Positions 8,493 to 18,042 of a DNA stretch of 64,000 bases are shown here, in pieces. This stretch comes from Chryseobacterium indologenes (GTDB lineage: Bacteria > Bacteroidota > Bacteroidia > Flavobacteriales > Weeksellaceae): assembly GCF_001295265.1 (NCBI RefSeq), contig NZ_LJOD01000003.1:248001-312000 (forward strand), in the 5' to 3' direction. The notes beneath the pieces were generated by a model. That model was given only the letters and a program-made list of their open reading frames with translations. It made no database searches and was not told the origin of the DNA. Both the position numbers and the translations under genes were made by a program. How positions within the stretch are numbered: position 1 is the first letter of the stretch; every line of letters starts with the position of its first letter.

Positions 8493-9017
8493 TTATTTAT
8501 AATAATTTTCTACACCGATTCCGATAGTCCAGAAATTTCTTGCTTTTTCCAGGTCTTCTTCAAGCCATTCCTTGTTTTCTTCATACTCATTATTAGCTTT
8601 CAAATCGGCGATATCCTCTTCCACATCACGTACCGTAATCTGTCTCCATACTCCCACCGAAATATTTAAAAAAGTATAGCAGTATTCAGCTTCACTGTCA
8701 TCAATCTTTCCATTGTTTTTTTCTGAAAGAATTTCAAGAAGTTGGCTGGCCCCGATTTGAAACGGATTAATTCCATACACAGAAATCTCTGCTTTTTCAG
8801 GATAAGGTCCGCTGATAAATTCAATGAATTCAGCATTCCCGTTGTTGTCAAGATCAACCCTGAATTCATAGTCATCATAATATAAGCGGTGGCTGTCTGA
8901 CCCTTTTGATGGAGAACCAAGCAGTTTTTCAATCGCTGGTCCGGATTCTCCCAGTGAAAGTTTTCCGATATTTTCAATAACAATTCCGTCAAGGGGTAAA
9001 ATTTCAATTTTTCTCAT
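8493..9017 (-). CDS. Uncharacterised acidic protein
   Basis: I do not recognise this 174-residue protein. It is strongly acidic, has no signal peptide or membrane segment, and is rich in Glu, Asp and Asn. It opens with beta-strand-like segments (IEILPLDGIVIENIG, YEFRVDLDNNGNAEFIEFI). It ends with an acidic helical stretch (residues about 130-160) and FWTIGIGVENYY. Small acidic soluble proteins like this resemble immunity proteins of polymorphic toxin systems in composition, but no toxin gene is next to it, so this is only a suggestion. It is monocistronic. Confidence 0.7.
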   Translation of the reverse strand: MRKIEILPLDGIVIENIGKLSLGESGPAIEKLLGSPSKGSDSHRLYYDDYEFRVDLDNNGNAEFIEFISGPYPEKAEISVYGINPFQIGASQLLEILSEKNNGKIDDSEAEYCYTFLNISVGVWRQITVRDVEEDIADLKANNEYEENKEWLEEDLEKARNFWTIGIGVENYYK

Positions 9018-9070
9018 GAGAACAATGTGGTTTATCTGATATTTTTATGGTGTTTAAATTAGAAAAAAAA

Positions 9071-9934
9071 CTATACATTGACCTTATTGGATGAATAACT
9101 CTTTATAAATTCTGAAGGTGTCTTTTCAGTATATTTTTTAAACATCCGGTTGAAATAGGTTACATTATTAAAACCGCAGCTGTAGCTGCATTCCGAAATA
9201 CTCATATCCTGGGTCATCAGCAGGCAGGCTTTATGGATTCTATATCGGTTCACAAATTCTGTAAAAGTGATCTGGGTTGCTTTTTTAAAGAAATTGCAGA
9301 AAGCCGGAAGCGTCAGGCTGGCAAGTTGGGCTGCATCTTCTATTCTTATCTCTTTATCATAATTGTTTTCAACAAAAGTAAAAATGTTTTCCAGCCTTGC
9401 TTTATTTTTTGAAATGATGGTATAGGGCATAATCTCTTTATTCAGAAGATCGTAATCTTTACATTTTGAAAGTTCAAAAAGAATTTCAAGCAGCAGCAGA
9501 TACCTCTTATAACCTTCCGATTCCAGCAGTGTTTTAAGCTTCGGAAGCATTGCTTTTTTGATTTTATGATGAAAATGAATACCATATTTGGATAGTTCAA
9601 GCAGATTTTTAATCGATACGGCATCAACTTCCTGTGGCGGGAACTGCAGGATCTCTTCCTTGAATTGTAAGACAATCTCTTCATGCGGATCTGTAGAATT
9701 CAGTCCAAATCCCGAATGAGGAATATTGGAGCCAATCAGGACCAGATCGCCGTTAGTATAGTTGCTTTTATGATATCCTACATGCCGGGTTCCGGTACCT
9801 GAAATTACGCAGACAAGCTCTATTTCCGGATGATAATGATACTCCCATTTGAACTCGCAGATCGGGGAATTGTTATGAAGCGTACGGAAAGAGCTTTTTT
9901 CATTCGGAACGATTCTCTCAAAACTGACTTTCAT
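9071..9934 (-). CDS. AraC-family transcriptional regulator of the trehalose locus
   Basis: This 287-residue protein has an N-terminal cupin-like sensor domain (about residues 20-100: WEYHYHPEIELVCVISG, GDLVLIGSNIPHSG). Its C-terminal AraC DNA-binding domain has two helix-turn-helix motifs (about residues 185-280: IEDAAQLASLTLPAFCNFFKK and ISECSYSCGFNNVTYFNRMF). It diverges from the permease-trehalase-TonB receptor genes across a 114-bp region, so it probably activates them in response to trehalose or a related sugar. The regulatory assignment is inferred from position. Confidence 0.92.
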   Translation of the reverse strand: MKVSFERIVPNEKSSFRTLHNNSPICEFKWEYHYHPEIELVCVISGTGTRHVGYHKSNYTNGDLVLIGSNIPHSGFGLNSTDPHEEIVLQFKEEILQFPPQEVDAVSIKNLLELSKYGIHFHHKIKKAMLPKLKTLLESEGYKRYLLLLEILFELSKCKDYDLLNKEIMPYTIISKNKARLENIFTFVENNYDKEIRIEDAAQLASLTLPAFCNFFKKATQITFTEFVNRYRIHKACLLMTQDMSISECSYSCGFNNVTYFNRMFKKYTEKTPSEFIKSYSSNKVNV

Positions 9935-10048
9935 TTGATTAATGGTAATTATTCAATAAAAATACTAATTATATTAATATAGTTCAAATAGTGGTTTATT
10001 GTGTTAAATTAATGTTAACCCAAATGCTTCTATCTTAGCCGGCAAGAA

Positions 10049-11287
10049 ATGATCTCCATGAAAAATTTCAACATTAAAGCCGTACTTTTTCTGAATTACT
10101 TCGTTTTCGCAATTCTCCTGAATTCTGTGGGAACAGTAATTTTGCAGGTGCAGCAGAACTTTGGAATTTCCAAATCTTCTGCAAGCATTCTGGAAGGTTT
10201 CAAAGACCTGCCGATTGCCATATGCTCATTTATCCTGGCATCGTTTCTTCCGAAAATAGGAATTAAGAACTCTATGCTGGCAGCCCTTTTTATGGTGAGC
10301 TGTATGTGTTTTATAATGCCGTTTTCCAATGACTTCTGGTTTTTTAAACTGCTATTTGCAGTAGTAGGAGTTTCCTTTGCTCTGATTAAGATCTCAGTGT
10401 TTACCTCAATCGGCCTTGTGACGGATACGGATAAAGAGCATTCAAGCTTTATGGGCTATCTGGAAGGATTTTTCATGATTGGTGTTTTGATGGGAAATGT
10501 TCTTTTCAGTTTATTTATTGATGACCATAATCCTAAATCTACCCACTGGCTGAATGTATATTGGGTGCTGGGCGCAGTTTCTTCTTTATCCTTTTTATTT
10601 CTGTTCTTCTCAAAGCTGGATGAAAAGGAAGCAAAAGATGAGAAAACCGATCTGTGGGGAGATCTGAAGAACAGTATGAGTCTTTTCAGTTATAAAAAAG
10701 TCCTTTTTTTCCTGTTGTGTGCTTTTCTTTTTGTGCTGGTAGAGCAAAGTTTCCAGACCTGGACTCCCACTTTTTATAAAGATATTTTAAAAGTTCCTAC
10801 CTCTATGAGTATTCAGGCAGGAGCCGTCTTAGCAGGAGCATTTGCGTTGGGAAGATTTCTGTCAGGTTTCTTTTCCAAAAAGTTCAGCTGGATCTATGTA
10901 GTTTCTTTCTGTGTGATTGGTTTCGGGATAAGCATTCTGCTGGTTTTACCGCTGACTCATACTATTCACATTAGTGCCGGAACCAACTGGCTGAATGCTC
11001 CGCTGGTTGTGTATTTATTCCCTTTGATGGGTGGCTTGCTGGCACCTATCTATCCGAGTATCAATTCTGTTATTCTGGCATCCATTCCGAAATATCTGCA
11101 CAGTGCAATGTCCGGGCTGATTGTTGTTTTTTCGGCTGTCGGGGGAACAATCGGTTCTGTGATCACCGGTTTTGTCTTCCAGGAATTCAGCGGGCAGCAG
11201 GCGTTCTATCTTTCACTGATCCCGCTTTCTCTGCTGATTATTTCGGCTATTTTCATGAATAAGTTAAAAATAAATCCCAAGAAATAA
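10049..11287 (+). CDS. Major facilitator superfamily sugar permease (putative trehalose importer)
   Basis: This 412-residue inner-membrane protein has about 12 hydrophobic segments, split by a charged cytoplasmic loop near residues 188-205 (KLDEKEAKDEKTDLWGD). It is the general MFS sugar-transporter type. The stop codon is one base before the trehalase start, so the genes are translationally coupled, which argues for trehalose or a trehalose-like disaccharide as substrate. A second in-frame ATG at 10058 (MKNFNIKAV) is an equally plausible start. Substrate specificity is inference from context. Confidence 0.88.
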   Translation: MISMKNFNIKAVLFLNYFVFAILLNSVGTVILQVQQNFGISKSSASILEGFKDLPIAICSFILASFLPKIGIKNSMLAALFMVSCMCFIMPFSNDFWFFKLLFAVVGVSFALIKISVFTSIGLVTDTDKEHSSFMGYLEGFFMIGVLMGNVLFSLFIDDHNPKSTHWLNVYWVLGAVSSLSFLFLFFSKLDEKEAKDEKTDLWGDLKNSMSLFSYKKVLFFLLCAFLFVLVEQSFQTWTPTFYKDILKVPTSMSIQAGAVLAGAFALGRFLSGFFSKKFSWIYVVSFCVIGFGISILLVLPLTHTIHISAGTNWLNAPLVVYLFPLMGGLLAPIYPSINSVILASIPKYLHSAMSGLIVVFSAVGGTIGSVITGFVFQEFSGQQAFYLSLIPLSLLIISAIFMNKLKINPKK

Positions 11288-11288
11288 A

Positions 11289-12770
11289 ATGAACAAACAG
11301 CTTTATATAAAAGAAATTCAAGCCCTTTTTGATGATGTACAGAGATCGAGGATTTTTGAAGATCAGAAAATGATGACTGATGCAGTTCCGGTATTCCCTG
11401 TTGCTGAAATCAATGATGAGTATGAAAAAAGAAAAGGAACTGAAGGGTTTGATCTTAGAGATTTTGTGATGACTCATTTCGATTTTTTAGGGGCGAAAGT
11501 TTCTGTTCAAAGAGAAGACCGCCTCCCGATCGGGGAACATATTGAGAAACTCTGGGATGAACTGACGCGGGATGCTTACGAAGAAAAAGGAACCCTGCTG
11601 AAGCTCCCGAAACCTTATATTGTTCCGGGCGGCCGTTTCAATGAGTTTTTTTATTGGGACAGTTATTTCATTATGCTTGGGTTGCAGGTTTCTGGAAGAA
11701 CAGAAATGATGGAAAATATTGTGGAAAACTGTTCTTATCTGATTCAGAATGTAGGTTTTGTGCCGAATGCAAGCCGTACCCACTTCCTGAGCCGTTCACA
11801 GCCTCCTTATTTTTCGCTGATGCTGGAACTGCTTTTTGACACAGCTGGCGATGAAACAATATATACCAGATATCATGATACGCTTGAAAAAGAATATGCT
11901 TTCTGGATGAATGGTGAAGAATGGCTGGATCATGGTTCCAGTGTAAAAAGAATCACTAAAACAACGGACGGAGATCTGCTGAACCGTTATTATGATGCAG
12001 AAAACGCACCGCGTCCGGAAAGTTATCTGATTGATATTGAAGACCGTGAGAGTGCAGGGAATGAAGAGTTTTACAGAAATATAAGAAGCGCCTGCGAATC
12101 CGGCTGGGATTTTTCCAGCAGATGGTTTGCAGACGGAGAACATATACAGTCCATAGAAATCCTGAACATTGCAGAAGTGGATCTGAACTGTCTTTTATGG
12201 CATTTGGAAAATACCCTGGCAAAATCATCAGCACTTCAGGACATGAGAGAAAAAGAAAATTATTTTACTGAAAGAGCAGCAAAGCGCAGACAGATGATCA
12301 ACAAATATTTCTGGGATGAGAACACTAGGATTTACAAAGATTATCACATTAAAAAAAACACAAAAACACCGTCTGAACATATTGCTGCTCTTTACCCTTT
12401 GTTCCTAGGAATTGCAGATCAGGAACAGGCTGAAGGTGTTGCCAATGCGGTTGCTGAGAAATTTCTTTACCAGGGCGGTCTGGTGACAACTACCAAAAAT
12501 TCAGGTCAGCAATGGGATTTCCCCAATGCCTGGGCCCCTTATCAATGGCTTGGTTTTAAAGCCATGAAAAATTATGGTTTTGATGAGCTGGCAGAAAAAA
12601 TTAAACACAATTGGTGTTCCAATGTAGAAAGGGTTTACAAAAACACCGGAAAACTGATGGAGAAATACAATGCATTAGACACGGAAACGATTGCAGGAGG
12701 AGGAGAATACCCAAATCAGGACGGATTCGGATGGACCAATGGAGTCTATCTTACATTAAAACAAAACTAA
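11289..12770 (+). CDS. treF: Cytoplasmic trehalase (glycoside hydrolase family 37)
   Basis: Hydrolyses alpha,alpha-trehalose to two glucose. Both trehalase signatures are present: PGGRFNEFFYWDSY from residue 113, and QWDFPNAWAPYQWL. The catalytic acid Asp is in ESGWDFSSRWF and the catalytic base Glu is in GGGEYPNQDGFGWTNGV. The 493-residue length is normal for GH37. There is no signal peptide, so it acts in the cytoplasm on sugar brought in by the neighbouring permease. Co-transcribed with the MFS gene (1-bp gap) and the TonB receptor (20-bp gap). The symbol reflects the cytoplasmic type. Confidence 0.96.
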   Translation: MNKQLYIKEIQALFDDVQRSRIFEDQKMMTDAVPVFPVAEINDEYEKRKGTEGFDLRDFVMTHFDFLGAKVSVQREDRLPIGEHIEKLWDELTRDAYEEKGTLLKLPKPYIVPGGRFNEFFYWDSYFIMLGLQVSGRTEMMENIVENCSYLIQNVGFVPNASRTHFLSRSQPPYFSLMLELLFDTAGDETIYTRYHDTLEKEYAFWMNGEEWLDHGSSVKRITKTTDGDLLNRYYDAENAPRPESYLIDIEDRESAGNEEFYRNIRSACESGWDFSSRWFADGEHIQSIEILNIAEVDLNCLLWHLENTLAKSSALQDMREKENYFTERAAKRRQMINKYFWDENTRIYKDYHIKKNTKTPSEHIAALYPLFLGIADQEQAEGVANAVAEKFLYQGGLVTTTKNSGQQWDFPNAWAPYQWLGFKAMKNYGFDELAEKIKHNWCSNVERVYKNTGKLMEKYNALDTETIAGGGEYPNQDGFGWTNGVYLTLKQN

Positions 12771-12790
12771 CTCTATAAAAATCATGTGCT

Positions 12791-15229
12791 ATGAAAAAAA
12801 GATCGATATTTTTAATGGTGGCCACCGCTTCACTTTATTTTAATAATGTGTATGCTCAGGAAACCCAGCAGGATTCCATCAAAACCTCTTCGATAGACCA
12901 GATCGTTATTACCGGGAACTCCGGCCCAAAAAAGAAAATAGAATCCAGTACGGCTATTTCAACTTTTACAGCCAAAGAGATCCAGAAGCAGAACCCGATC
13001 AGTGCCGCAGCTTTACTGCAGAGAGTTCCGGGGTTTGCTGTGGAAACATCGGGTGGTGAAGTGGGAAACAACCTTTTTGCAAGAGGAATTCCTTCTGCGG
13101 GAGCCTATGAATTTGTTCAGGTACAGGAAGACGGGCTTCCGGTGTTTGAAGATGGGGCCCTTCAGTTTGCCAATGCAGATAATTTCTTCCGTGTAGATAA
13201 TACGGTGAACCGCCTGGAAGCACTGAGAGGAGTTTCCGGATCTATTTATGCCAACAACTCCCCGGGTGGTCTGATCAATTTTATTACCAAAGAAGGAACC
13301 AATAATTTTAAAGGAACTGCTAAGCTGGAAACAGGAACTTATGGCCTGATGCGTACCGACCTGAATGTAGGAGGAGCCCTGATCCAGGATAAGCTGTTCT
13401 TTAATGTAGGAGGCTTCTACAGAACAGATGACGGAATCAGGAAAACAGGATTTAAGGCCAATAACGGGGGACAGATCAGAATGAACCTGAAATACGTATT
13501 TGATAAAGGATATGCAAAAATATATTATAAAAAGCTGGATGACAGAAATACGTTCTATCTTCCGATTCCTTTAACCCAGGATGGTGATAAACTGAAAGAA
13601 TATCCCGGATTTGATGCCAATTACGGTACTTACAGCTACAGAGCAATCGGTCAGCTGAGCATTCCTCAGGCGGGAGGCGGATTCTTTAAAAGAGATCTTG
13701 AAAACGGAATCCATCCGAAAGTTGACGTCGTAGGAGCCGAGTTTAAATATGATCTTGGAAATAATTTCAGCGTTCTGAATAAAACCAGATACACCAACAT
13801 CAATATGGAATATACGGGGATGTTTCCGGCAGGAGCACCTCAGCTGGCATCCGGATATGCAGGCGGACTGGGTATGAGCAGCTATCAGTATTCATTCGTA
13901 AGCACCGGTGCTATCGTTAATCCGGAATATATTCAGAAGCTGGGATTCTGGGCGATTGACAAACAGATGAATAATTTTGTGAATGATCTTCAGTTTAATT
14001 ATAAATTCGATAAAGGTAATGTGACTGCGGGGTTCTATAAATCAAACTGGAAATCTCATCAGTACTGGAACTGGAGTAATATTTTAACGACGGTTACGGA
14101 CAGGCCTCAGCTGCTTAACCTTGTTAATCCTTCACTCAATCCTTCAGATGTCGGATATTCCCAAACCTATAACGGGGTTAAAGATATGTCATTCCTGATC
14201 AGGGATTCACAGATTCAGGGAAGTCTGAATGACCTTTATTTAAACCTGGATTACAATTTTACGGACGCATTAAGCTTCAACGGAGGAATCCGTTACAGCC
14301 GTGATTTCTATAAAGGATACGGTGTAAATACCACAACAGCCAATCTGAATAATTCAGGCCTGACCACAGACGGAACCCACAGCTTTGCAACTACAACTGC
14401 CGATGATAATATGGCCGTTCTGGGGAATAAATATACATACTGGTATTATGACATCAGCAAGGTATCCTATACTATGGCCGCGAATTATAAGATCAACAGA
14501 GAAAATGCGGTATATGCCCGTTTCTCCCATGGTTTCAGATCTCCGAATGAAGAAGCGTACTATAACAATATGGCAAATCTGGATCAGATCAAGCCCGTTC
14601 GTACCAATCAGCTTGAAATAGGATATAAATATTATTCCAGAAATTTTGACATCGGAGTTATTCCTTTCTACTCTACCCTTAAAGATCTTTCATTCACCGA
14701 TGTATTCTCAGACGGAACTTCTGAAAATAAATTTGCCAATACCACCAACCTTGGAGTAGAGATTGAAGGATATACAAGACTCTTCAATAATATTCTTGAG
14801 GTGACCTTCAACGGAACTATTCAGAACCCGAAATACAAGGATTTTACAGGAAGAAATGCAGACGGAACTACATTTGACTATGACGGAAACACCGTAAGAA
14901 GAATGCCTAAATTCTATTTCAACATCTCTCCGGCGGTGAATATTACCAAGCAGTGGAGGACCTATGTAAGCATGAACTATTATGGAAAACGTTTCCAGAA
15001 TGAAGGCAATACAGCTGATAATATTCTGCCCTCTTTCACAGAATTCGGGGCCGGAATGTCTTACCAGCTTGGAAATATACGCTTTGCGGTAGACGGAACC
15101 AATATCTTTAATACCATTGGAATTACAGAAGGAGATCCGAGATCCCAGACCATAACAGGAACCAATATCAGAATGGCCAGACCTATTCTGGGGGCTGCTG
15201 CGAGAGCTTCTATTACTTTAGATTTTTAA
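12791..15229 (+). CDS. TonB-dependent outer-membrane receptor of the trehalose locus
   Basis: This 812-residue protein has a signal peptide ending near VYAQ. A short TonB-box-like region (SIDQIVITGN) leads into a plug domain (about residues 55-165: STAISTFTAKEIQKQNPISAAALLQRVPGF, ALRGVSGSIYANNSPGGLINFITK). A 22-strand barrel ends in an aromatic terminus (ARASITLDF). It lacks the N-terminal carboxypeptidase-like domain and any SusD partner, so it is not a SusC/D pair. Being third in the operon with an MFS permease and trehalase, it probably brings trehalose or a trehalose-containing glycan across the outer membrane. A ferric-siderophore substrate cannot be excluded from sequence. Confidence 0.93.
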   Translation: MKKRSIFLMVATASLYFNNVYAQETQQDSIKTSSIDQIVITGNSGPKKKIESSTAISTFTAKEIQKQNPISAAALLQRVPGFAVETSGGEVGNNLFARGIPSAGAYEFVQVQEDGLPVFEDGALQFANADNFFRVDNTVNRLEALRGVSGSIYANNSPGGLINFITKEGTNNFKGTAKLETGTYGLMRTDLNVGGALIQDKLFFNVGGFYRTDDGIRKTGFKANNGGQIRMNLKYVFDKGYAKIYYKKLDDRNTFYLPIPLTQDGDKLKEYPGFDANYGTYSYRAIGQLSIPQAGGGFFKRDLENGIHPKVDVVGAEFKYDLGNNFSVLNKTRYTNINMEYTGMFPAGAPQLASGYAGGLGMSSYQYSFVSTGAIVNPEYIQKLGFWAIDKQMNNFVNDLQFNYKFDKGNVTAGFYKSNWKSHQYWNWSNILTTVTDRPQLLNLVNPSLNPSDVGYSQTYNGVKDMSFLIRDSQIQGSLNDLYLNLDYNFTDALSFNGGIRYSRDFYKGYGVNTTTANLNNSGLTTDGTHSFATTTADDNMAVLGNKYTYWYYDISKVSYTMAANYKINRENAVYARFSHGFRSPNEEAYYNNMANLDQIKPVRTNQLEIGYKYYSRNFDIGVIPFYSTLKDLSFTDVFSDGTSENKFANTTNLGVEIEGYTRLFNNILEVTFNGTIQNPKYKDFTGRNADGTTFDYDGNTVRRMPKFYFNISPAVNITKQWRTYVSMNYYGKRFQNEGNTADNILPSFTEFGAGMSYQLGNIRFAVDGTNIFNTIGITEGDPRSQTITGTNIRMARPILGAAARASITLDF

Positions 15230-15252
15230 TACTTCTATTTCTTTATAACAGG

Positions 15253-15284
15253 AACCGTCAGCACCCAGGTGCTGACGGTTTTAT
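15253..15284 (+). terminator. Strong rho-independent terminator of the trehalose operon
   Basis: A perfect 12-bp stem (AACCGTCAGCAC / GTGCTGACGGTT) with a 4-base CCAG loop runs into a T-rich tail, 24 bp after the TonB receptor stop. Confidence 0.88.
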
Positions 15285-15300
15285 CTTTTTACTCCATCTT

Positions 15301-15882
15301 CTAACGACGCCACTCTCCATCAAATGTACCGTTAAGGAATTCTCCGTTACCCTTTGCTAAAATAGCGCAGTCAGGAATTTTTTTTGATATATCTAAAAGT
15401 CCTTCAAATGTATAATTGTTATTCCATACGTCAATGCAGATATTTTCCAGGAAGCAGTAAAATTCTAAATTTTTCAGGGCAACAAATTTTTTAAGCCCTT
15501 CTTCATTAATTGATGTTTCATGAATTTGCAAGTCGTGTAAAAAATCTAATGCTGCCAGATCCGGAATACAGTCATTGGTAAGCTGTGAATTTTCTTTTAA
15601 CCTGAGGTATTGTAAATTGTTCAGGTTTTTGAGATGCTTTATCCCTTCGTTGGTAATTTCAGTGTCCTGTACATCCAAATATTCAATTTTATAGCAATCG
15701 GATATATGAGCTAACCCTTCGTCATTGAGATTTGAACAGGAAAAACTGGCAGATGTCAGATTAGGAAACTGGTTCAGAAGAGGCAGATCATTGATATAAC
15801 TGAGTGACTGTTCCCGTTCAAAACAGAAATGTTTGATGTTCAGATCGTAATAATGACTCCCTATTTTTATTGAATTTTCCAT
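15301..15882 (-). CDS. Leucine-rich-repeat protein
   Basis: This 193-residue protein is built of about five leucine-rich repeats of roughly 24 residues (for example IEYLDVQDTEITNEGIKHLK, LQYLRLKENSQLTND, LHDLQIHETSINEEGLKKF). They follow the LxxLxLxxxxItxxgl pattern of cysteine-containing or bacterial internalin-like LRRs. There is no signal peptide, so it is probably cytoplasmic and involved in protein binding. It stands alone, convergent with the trehalose operon. No partner or function can be named. Confidence 0.82.
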   Translation of the reverse strand: MENSIKIGSHYYDLNIKHFCFEREQSLSYINDLPLLNQFPNLTSASFSCSNLNDEGLAHISDCYKIEYLDVQDTEITNEGIKHLKNLNNLQYLRLKENSQLTNDCIPDLAALDFLHDLQIHETSINEEGLKKFVALKNLEFYCFLENICIDVWNNNYTFEGLLDISKKIPDCAILAKGNGEFLNGTFDGEWRR

Positions 15883-15996
15883 TTCTTTAAATACTTTTCC
15901 CCTTAGCGGGTTTTCTTAAGTTTTTTAATTTCTCTGTAATCTGATCCGCTCCTTAAGCCTTTTTATTTCTAAATTCCTTAACCCGGACTCAGTTTT

Positions 15997-16635
15997 TTAC
16001 TTAAAAAATGGATTATACTGCTTTTCAAAACCAATTGACGTAGGATTTCCATGGCCTGAGAAAACCTGTGTTTCAGGATCCAGTATGAAAAGTTTTGTTT
16101 TGATGCCGTCAATCAGCTGTTCGTAATTGCCTTTATAAAGATCTGTTCTTCCTATGCTGCCTTCAAAAAGGACGTCACCGGAGATGATGAATTTCTGGTT
16201 TTCGTTGTGATAGACCACACTTCCCGGAGAATGCCCCGGAACATGATAGATTTTAAATTTTTCTCCGTCCAGATCAAGTTCCTCACCTTCAGTAATATAT
16301 TGGGTTTCTACTTTTACAGGATCAATATTCATCCCGAATCTCATTCCGCTTGCCTGAAGCATATCCAGTACTTCCTGATCTTCCTGATGCAGATAAACCG
16401 GAACTTTAAATTTATCAAAAGCCCACTGAAGTCCCAAAACGTGGTCGATATGAGCATGGGTCAGAAGAATTTTCTGGATATGCAGCCCGTTTTCTGTGAT
16501 GAAATGATCAATGGCCTGGGTTTCCTGTGGACTCATATTTCCGGGATCAATTAACCATGCATTTTTGTTTTCGTTGTATAGGATATAAGTGTTTTCGCTT
16601 GCAAAATTGAATACGAAACCTTGAATCTGAAGCAT
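15997..16635 (-). CDS. Metallo-beta-lactamase-fold hydrolase (glyoxalase II-like)
   Basis: This 212-residue protein has the full MBL metal-ligand set: THAHIDH (HxHxDH), the HVPGHSPGSVVYH histidine, the SGDVLF aspartate and a C-terminal FSGHGNPTSIG histidine. The short form without the glutathione-binding C-terminal domain is like the YcbL/glyoxalase II-type thioesterases. It is cytoplasmic. It likely hydrolyses a thioester such as S-lactoylglutathione or an equivalent, but Bacteroidota often lack glutathione, so the thiol is uncertain. It diverges from the T9SS plug gene. Confidence 0.92.
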   Translation of the reverse strand: MLQIQGFVFNFASENTYILYNENKNAWLIDPGNMSPQETQAIDHFITENGLHIQKILLTHAHIDHVLGLQWAFDKFKVPVYLHQEDQEVLDMLQASGMRFGMNIDPVKVETQYITEGEELDLDGEKFKIYHVPGHSPGSVVYHNENQKFIISGDVLFEGSIGRTDLYKGNYEQLIDGIKTKLFILDPETQVFSGHGNPTSIGFEKQYNPFFK

Positions 16636-16704
16636 ATTGGATATTTTTTATTCAAAAGTACGATATTATTAAGAAAATCCCGATTTTTCGTTATCTTCGT
16701 CATA

Positions 16705-17922
16705 ATGAAAACTTTGCGCATACTTTTACTTTCTTTGAGCGGGCTGGCTTTTGGGCAGAACATCCAGAGCATCCAGCTGTTTAACCCTCAGACTAATGAT
16801 GAAACTCCGGTTATAAAATTCGGCGAACAGCTGGTTCTCAGATTTGACGACCTTACCAATGCAAGCGAAATTTACCGGTATACCATCAAGCATTATGACC
16901 GGAACTGGAATGACGATAATCTTTTCTTTACGGAATTTGCAACCGGAAGCCTGAACGGGCTGCTGGATCAGTTCCAGTATTCCTTCAATACCATTCAGCC
17001 TTATACCCATTATAAGTTGACATTTCCGAATGATAAGATGCAGCCGAAAATCTCCGGAAATTTTGAGCTGATTGTTTATAAAGATTCTGCTGAAAGACCT
17101 CTTTTTAAAAGAAGATTTTATGTGGTGGAAGATGCGGCTACCATAGCACTGAATATTTCAAGAATTGCTGATGCGAAAAATCCGAATATCAACCAGCGGG
17201 TAGAAGCAAAAGTTGTTTCAAAAGGAGGAGATCTTTCCTCCAATGTAAATTCTATGTCTCTCAATGTGATGCAGAATAACAATCCGAATGTAACGGTCAA
17301 TAATCTGAAGCCAAGTACTACATTAGGAAACCAGCTGCTTTTCCAGCAGATGAGCCTTACTTTCCCTGGTAACAATGAATTCTATTATTTCGATAATAAA
17401 AATATGAATATGGCAGCGGACATGGTTCGTGCCACGGAATTAAAAGACGGAGTCAACCAGACCTATCTGCATTCCGTCTGGGCTTTTCCTCTTAATTACC
17501 AGTACCAGCCGGATGTAAACGGTGCCTGGTACTACAGACGAAATGATCTTGGACTGGAAAGAAATGCTGACCGGGAAGCAGATTACTCGTGGGTTTATTT
17601 CTCTCTGGATTCTGATCCTGTAGATAAAGAGATCTATGTTTTGGGTGGTTTCAATAATTTCACTCCCTCCAAAGAAAACCAGATGCAGTACGATGCCGCC
17701 AGCAAAAAATATGTGGCTAAAATATTCCTGAAACAAGGGTTCTATAATTACATTCTGGCCACTAAAGAAAGTAACGGAAGCCTTAATTTTGGTGAGATTA
17801 ACGGAAACTTCTGGCAGACAGAAAACCTCTATCAGGCATTTTTATATTATGCACCTTTCGGAAGAAGCTATGACGGGCTGATGGGGTACGGGGAATTCAG
17901 AACGCCTGTCGGGATTAAATAG
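16705..17922 (+). CDS. Type IX secretion system plug protein (DUF5103 family)
   Basis: This 405-residue exported protein has a signal peptide (MKTLRILLLSLSGLAFGQ). Its pattern matches the family formerly called DUF5103. Members plug the SprA translocon pore in the outer membrane until cargo arrives. Conserved-looking features are RRFYVVEDA, TYLHSVWAFPLNYQYQPDVNG and a C-terminal immunoglobulin-like part (YVLGGFNNFTPSKENQM, FLKQGFYNYIL). The ATG at 16705 was chosen because the longer frame from 16621 overlaps the divergent MBL gene and lacks a signal peptide at its start. A TATCTTCG box lies just before the ATG. No other T9SS machinery gene is nearby. Confidence 0.85.
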   Translation: MKTLRILLLSLSGLAFGQNIQSIQLFNPQTNDETPVIKFGEQLVLRFDDLTNASEIYRYTIKHYDRNWNDDNLFFTEFATGSLNGLLDQFQYSFNTIQPYTHYKLTFPNDKMQPKISGNFELIVYKDSAERPLFKRRFYVVEDAATIALNISRIADAKNPNINQRVEAKVVSKGGDLSSNVNSMSLNVMQNNNPNVTVNNLKPSTTLGNQLLFQQMSLTFPGNNEFYYFDNKNMNMAADMVRATELKDGVNQTYLHSVWAFPLNYQYQPDVNGAWYYRRNDLGLERNADREADYSWVYFSLDSDPVDKEIYVLGGFNNFTPSKENQMQYDAASKKYVAKIFLKQGFYNYILATKESNGSLNFGEINGNFWQTENLYQAFLYYAPFGRSYDGLMGYGEFRTPVGIK

Positions 17923-18003
17923 AACTTTGATTGACTAGTCCTGAAAACAGCTGAATAATCAAAAATATTTTCACCAATAACTTCAGAAAATATAGCCTGG
18001 AAA

Positions 18004-18037
18004 TAAAAAAAGGAACTGTACTATTTGACAGTTCCTT
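18004..18037 (-). terminator. Terminator after hemH (possibly bidirectional)
   Basis: A 10-bp perfect stem (AAGGAACTGT / ACAGTTCCTT) with an 8-base loop is followed on the minus strand by a T run. It lies between the convergent T9SS plug gene and hemH. Confidence 0.75.
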
Positions 18038-18042
18038 GTATT

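Noticed and set aside
16621..16704. N-terminal extension of the T9SS plug protein
   Set aside because: It overlaps the divergent MBL gene and would bury the signal peptide inside the protein.
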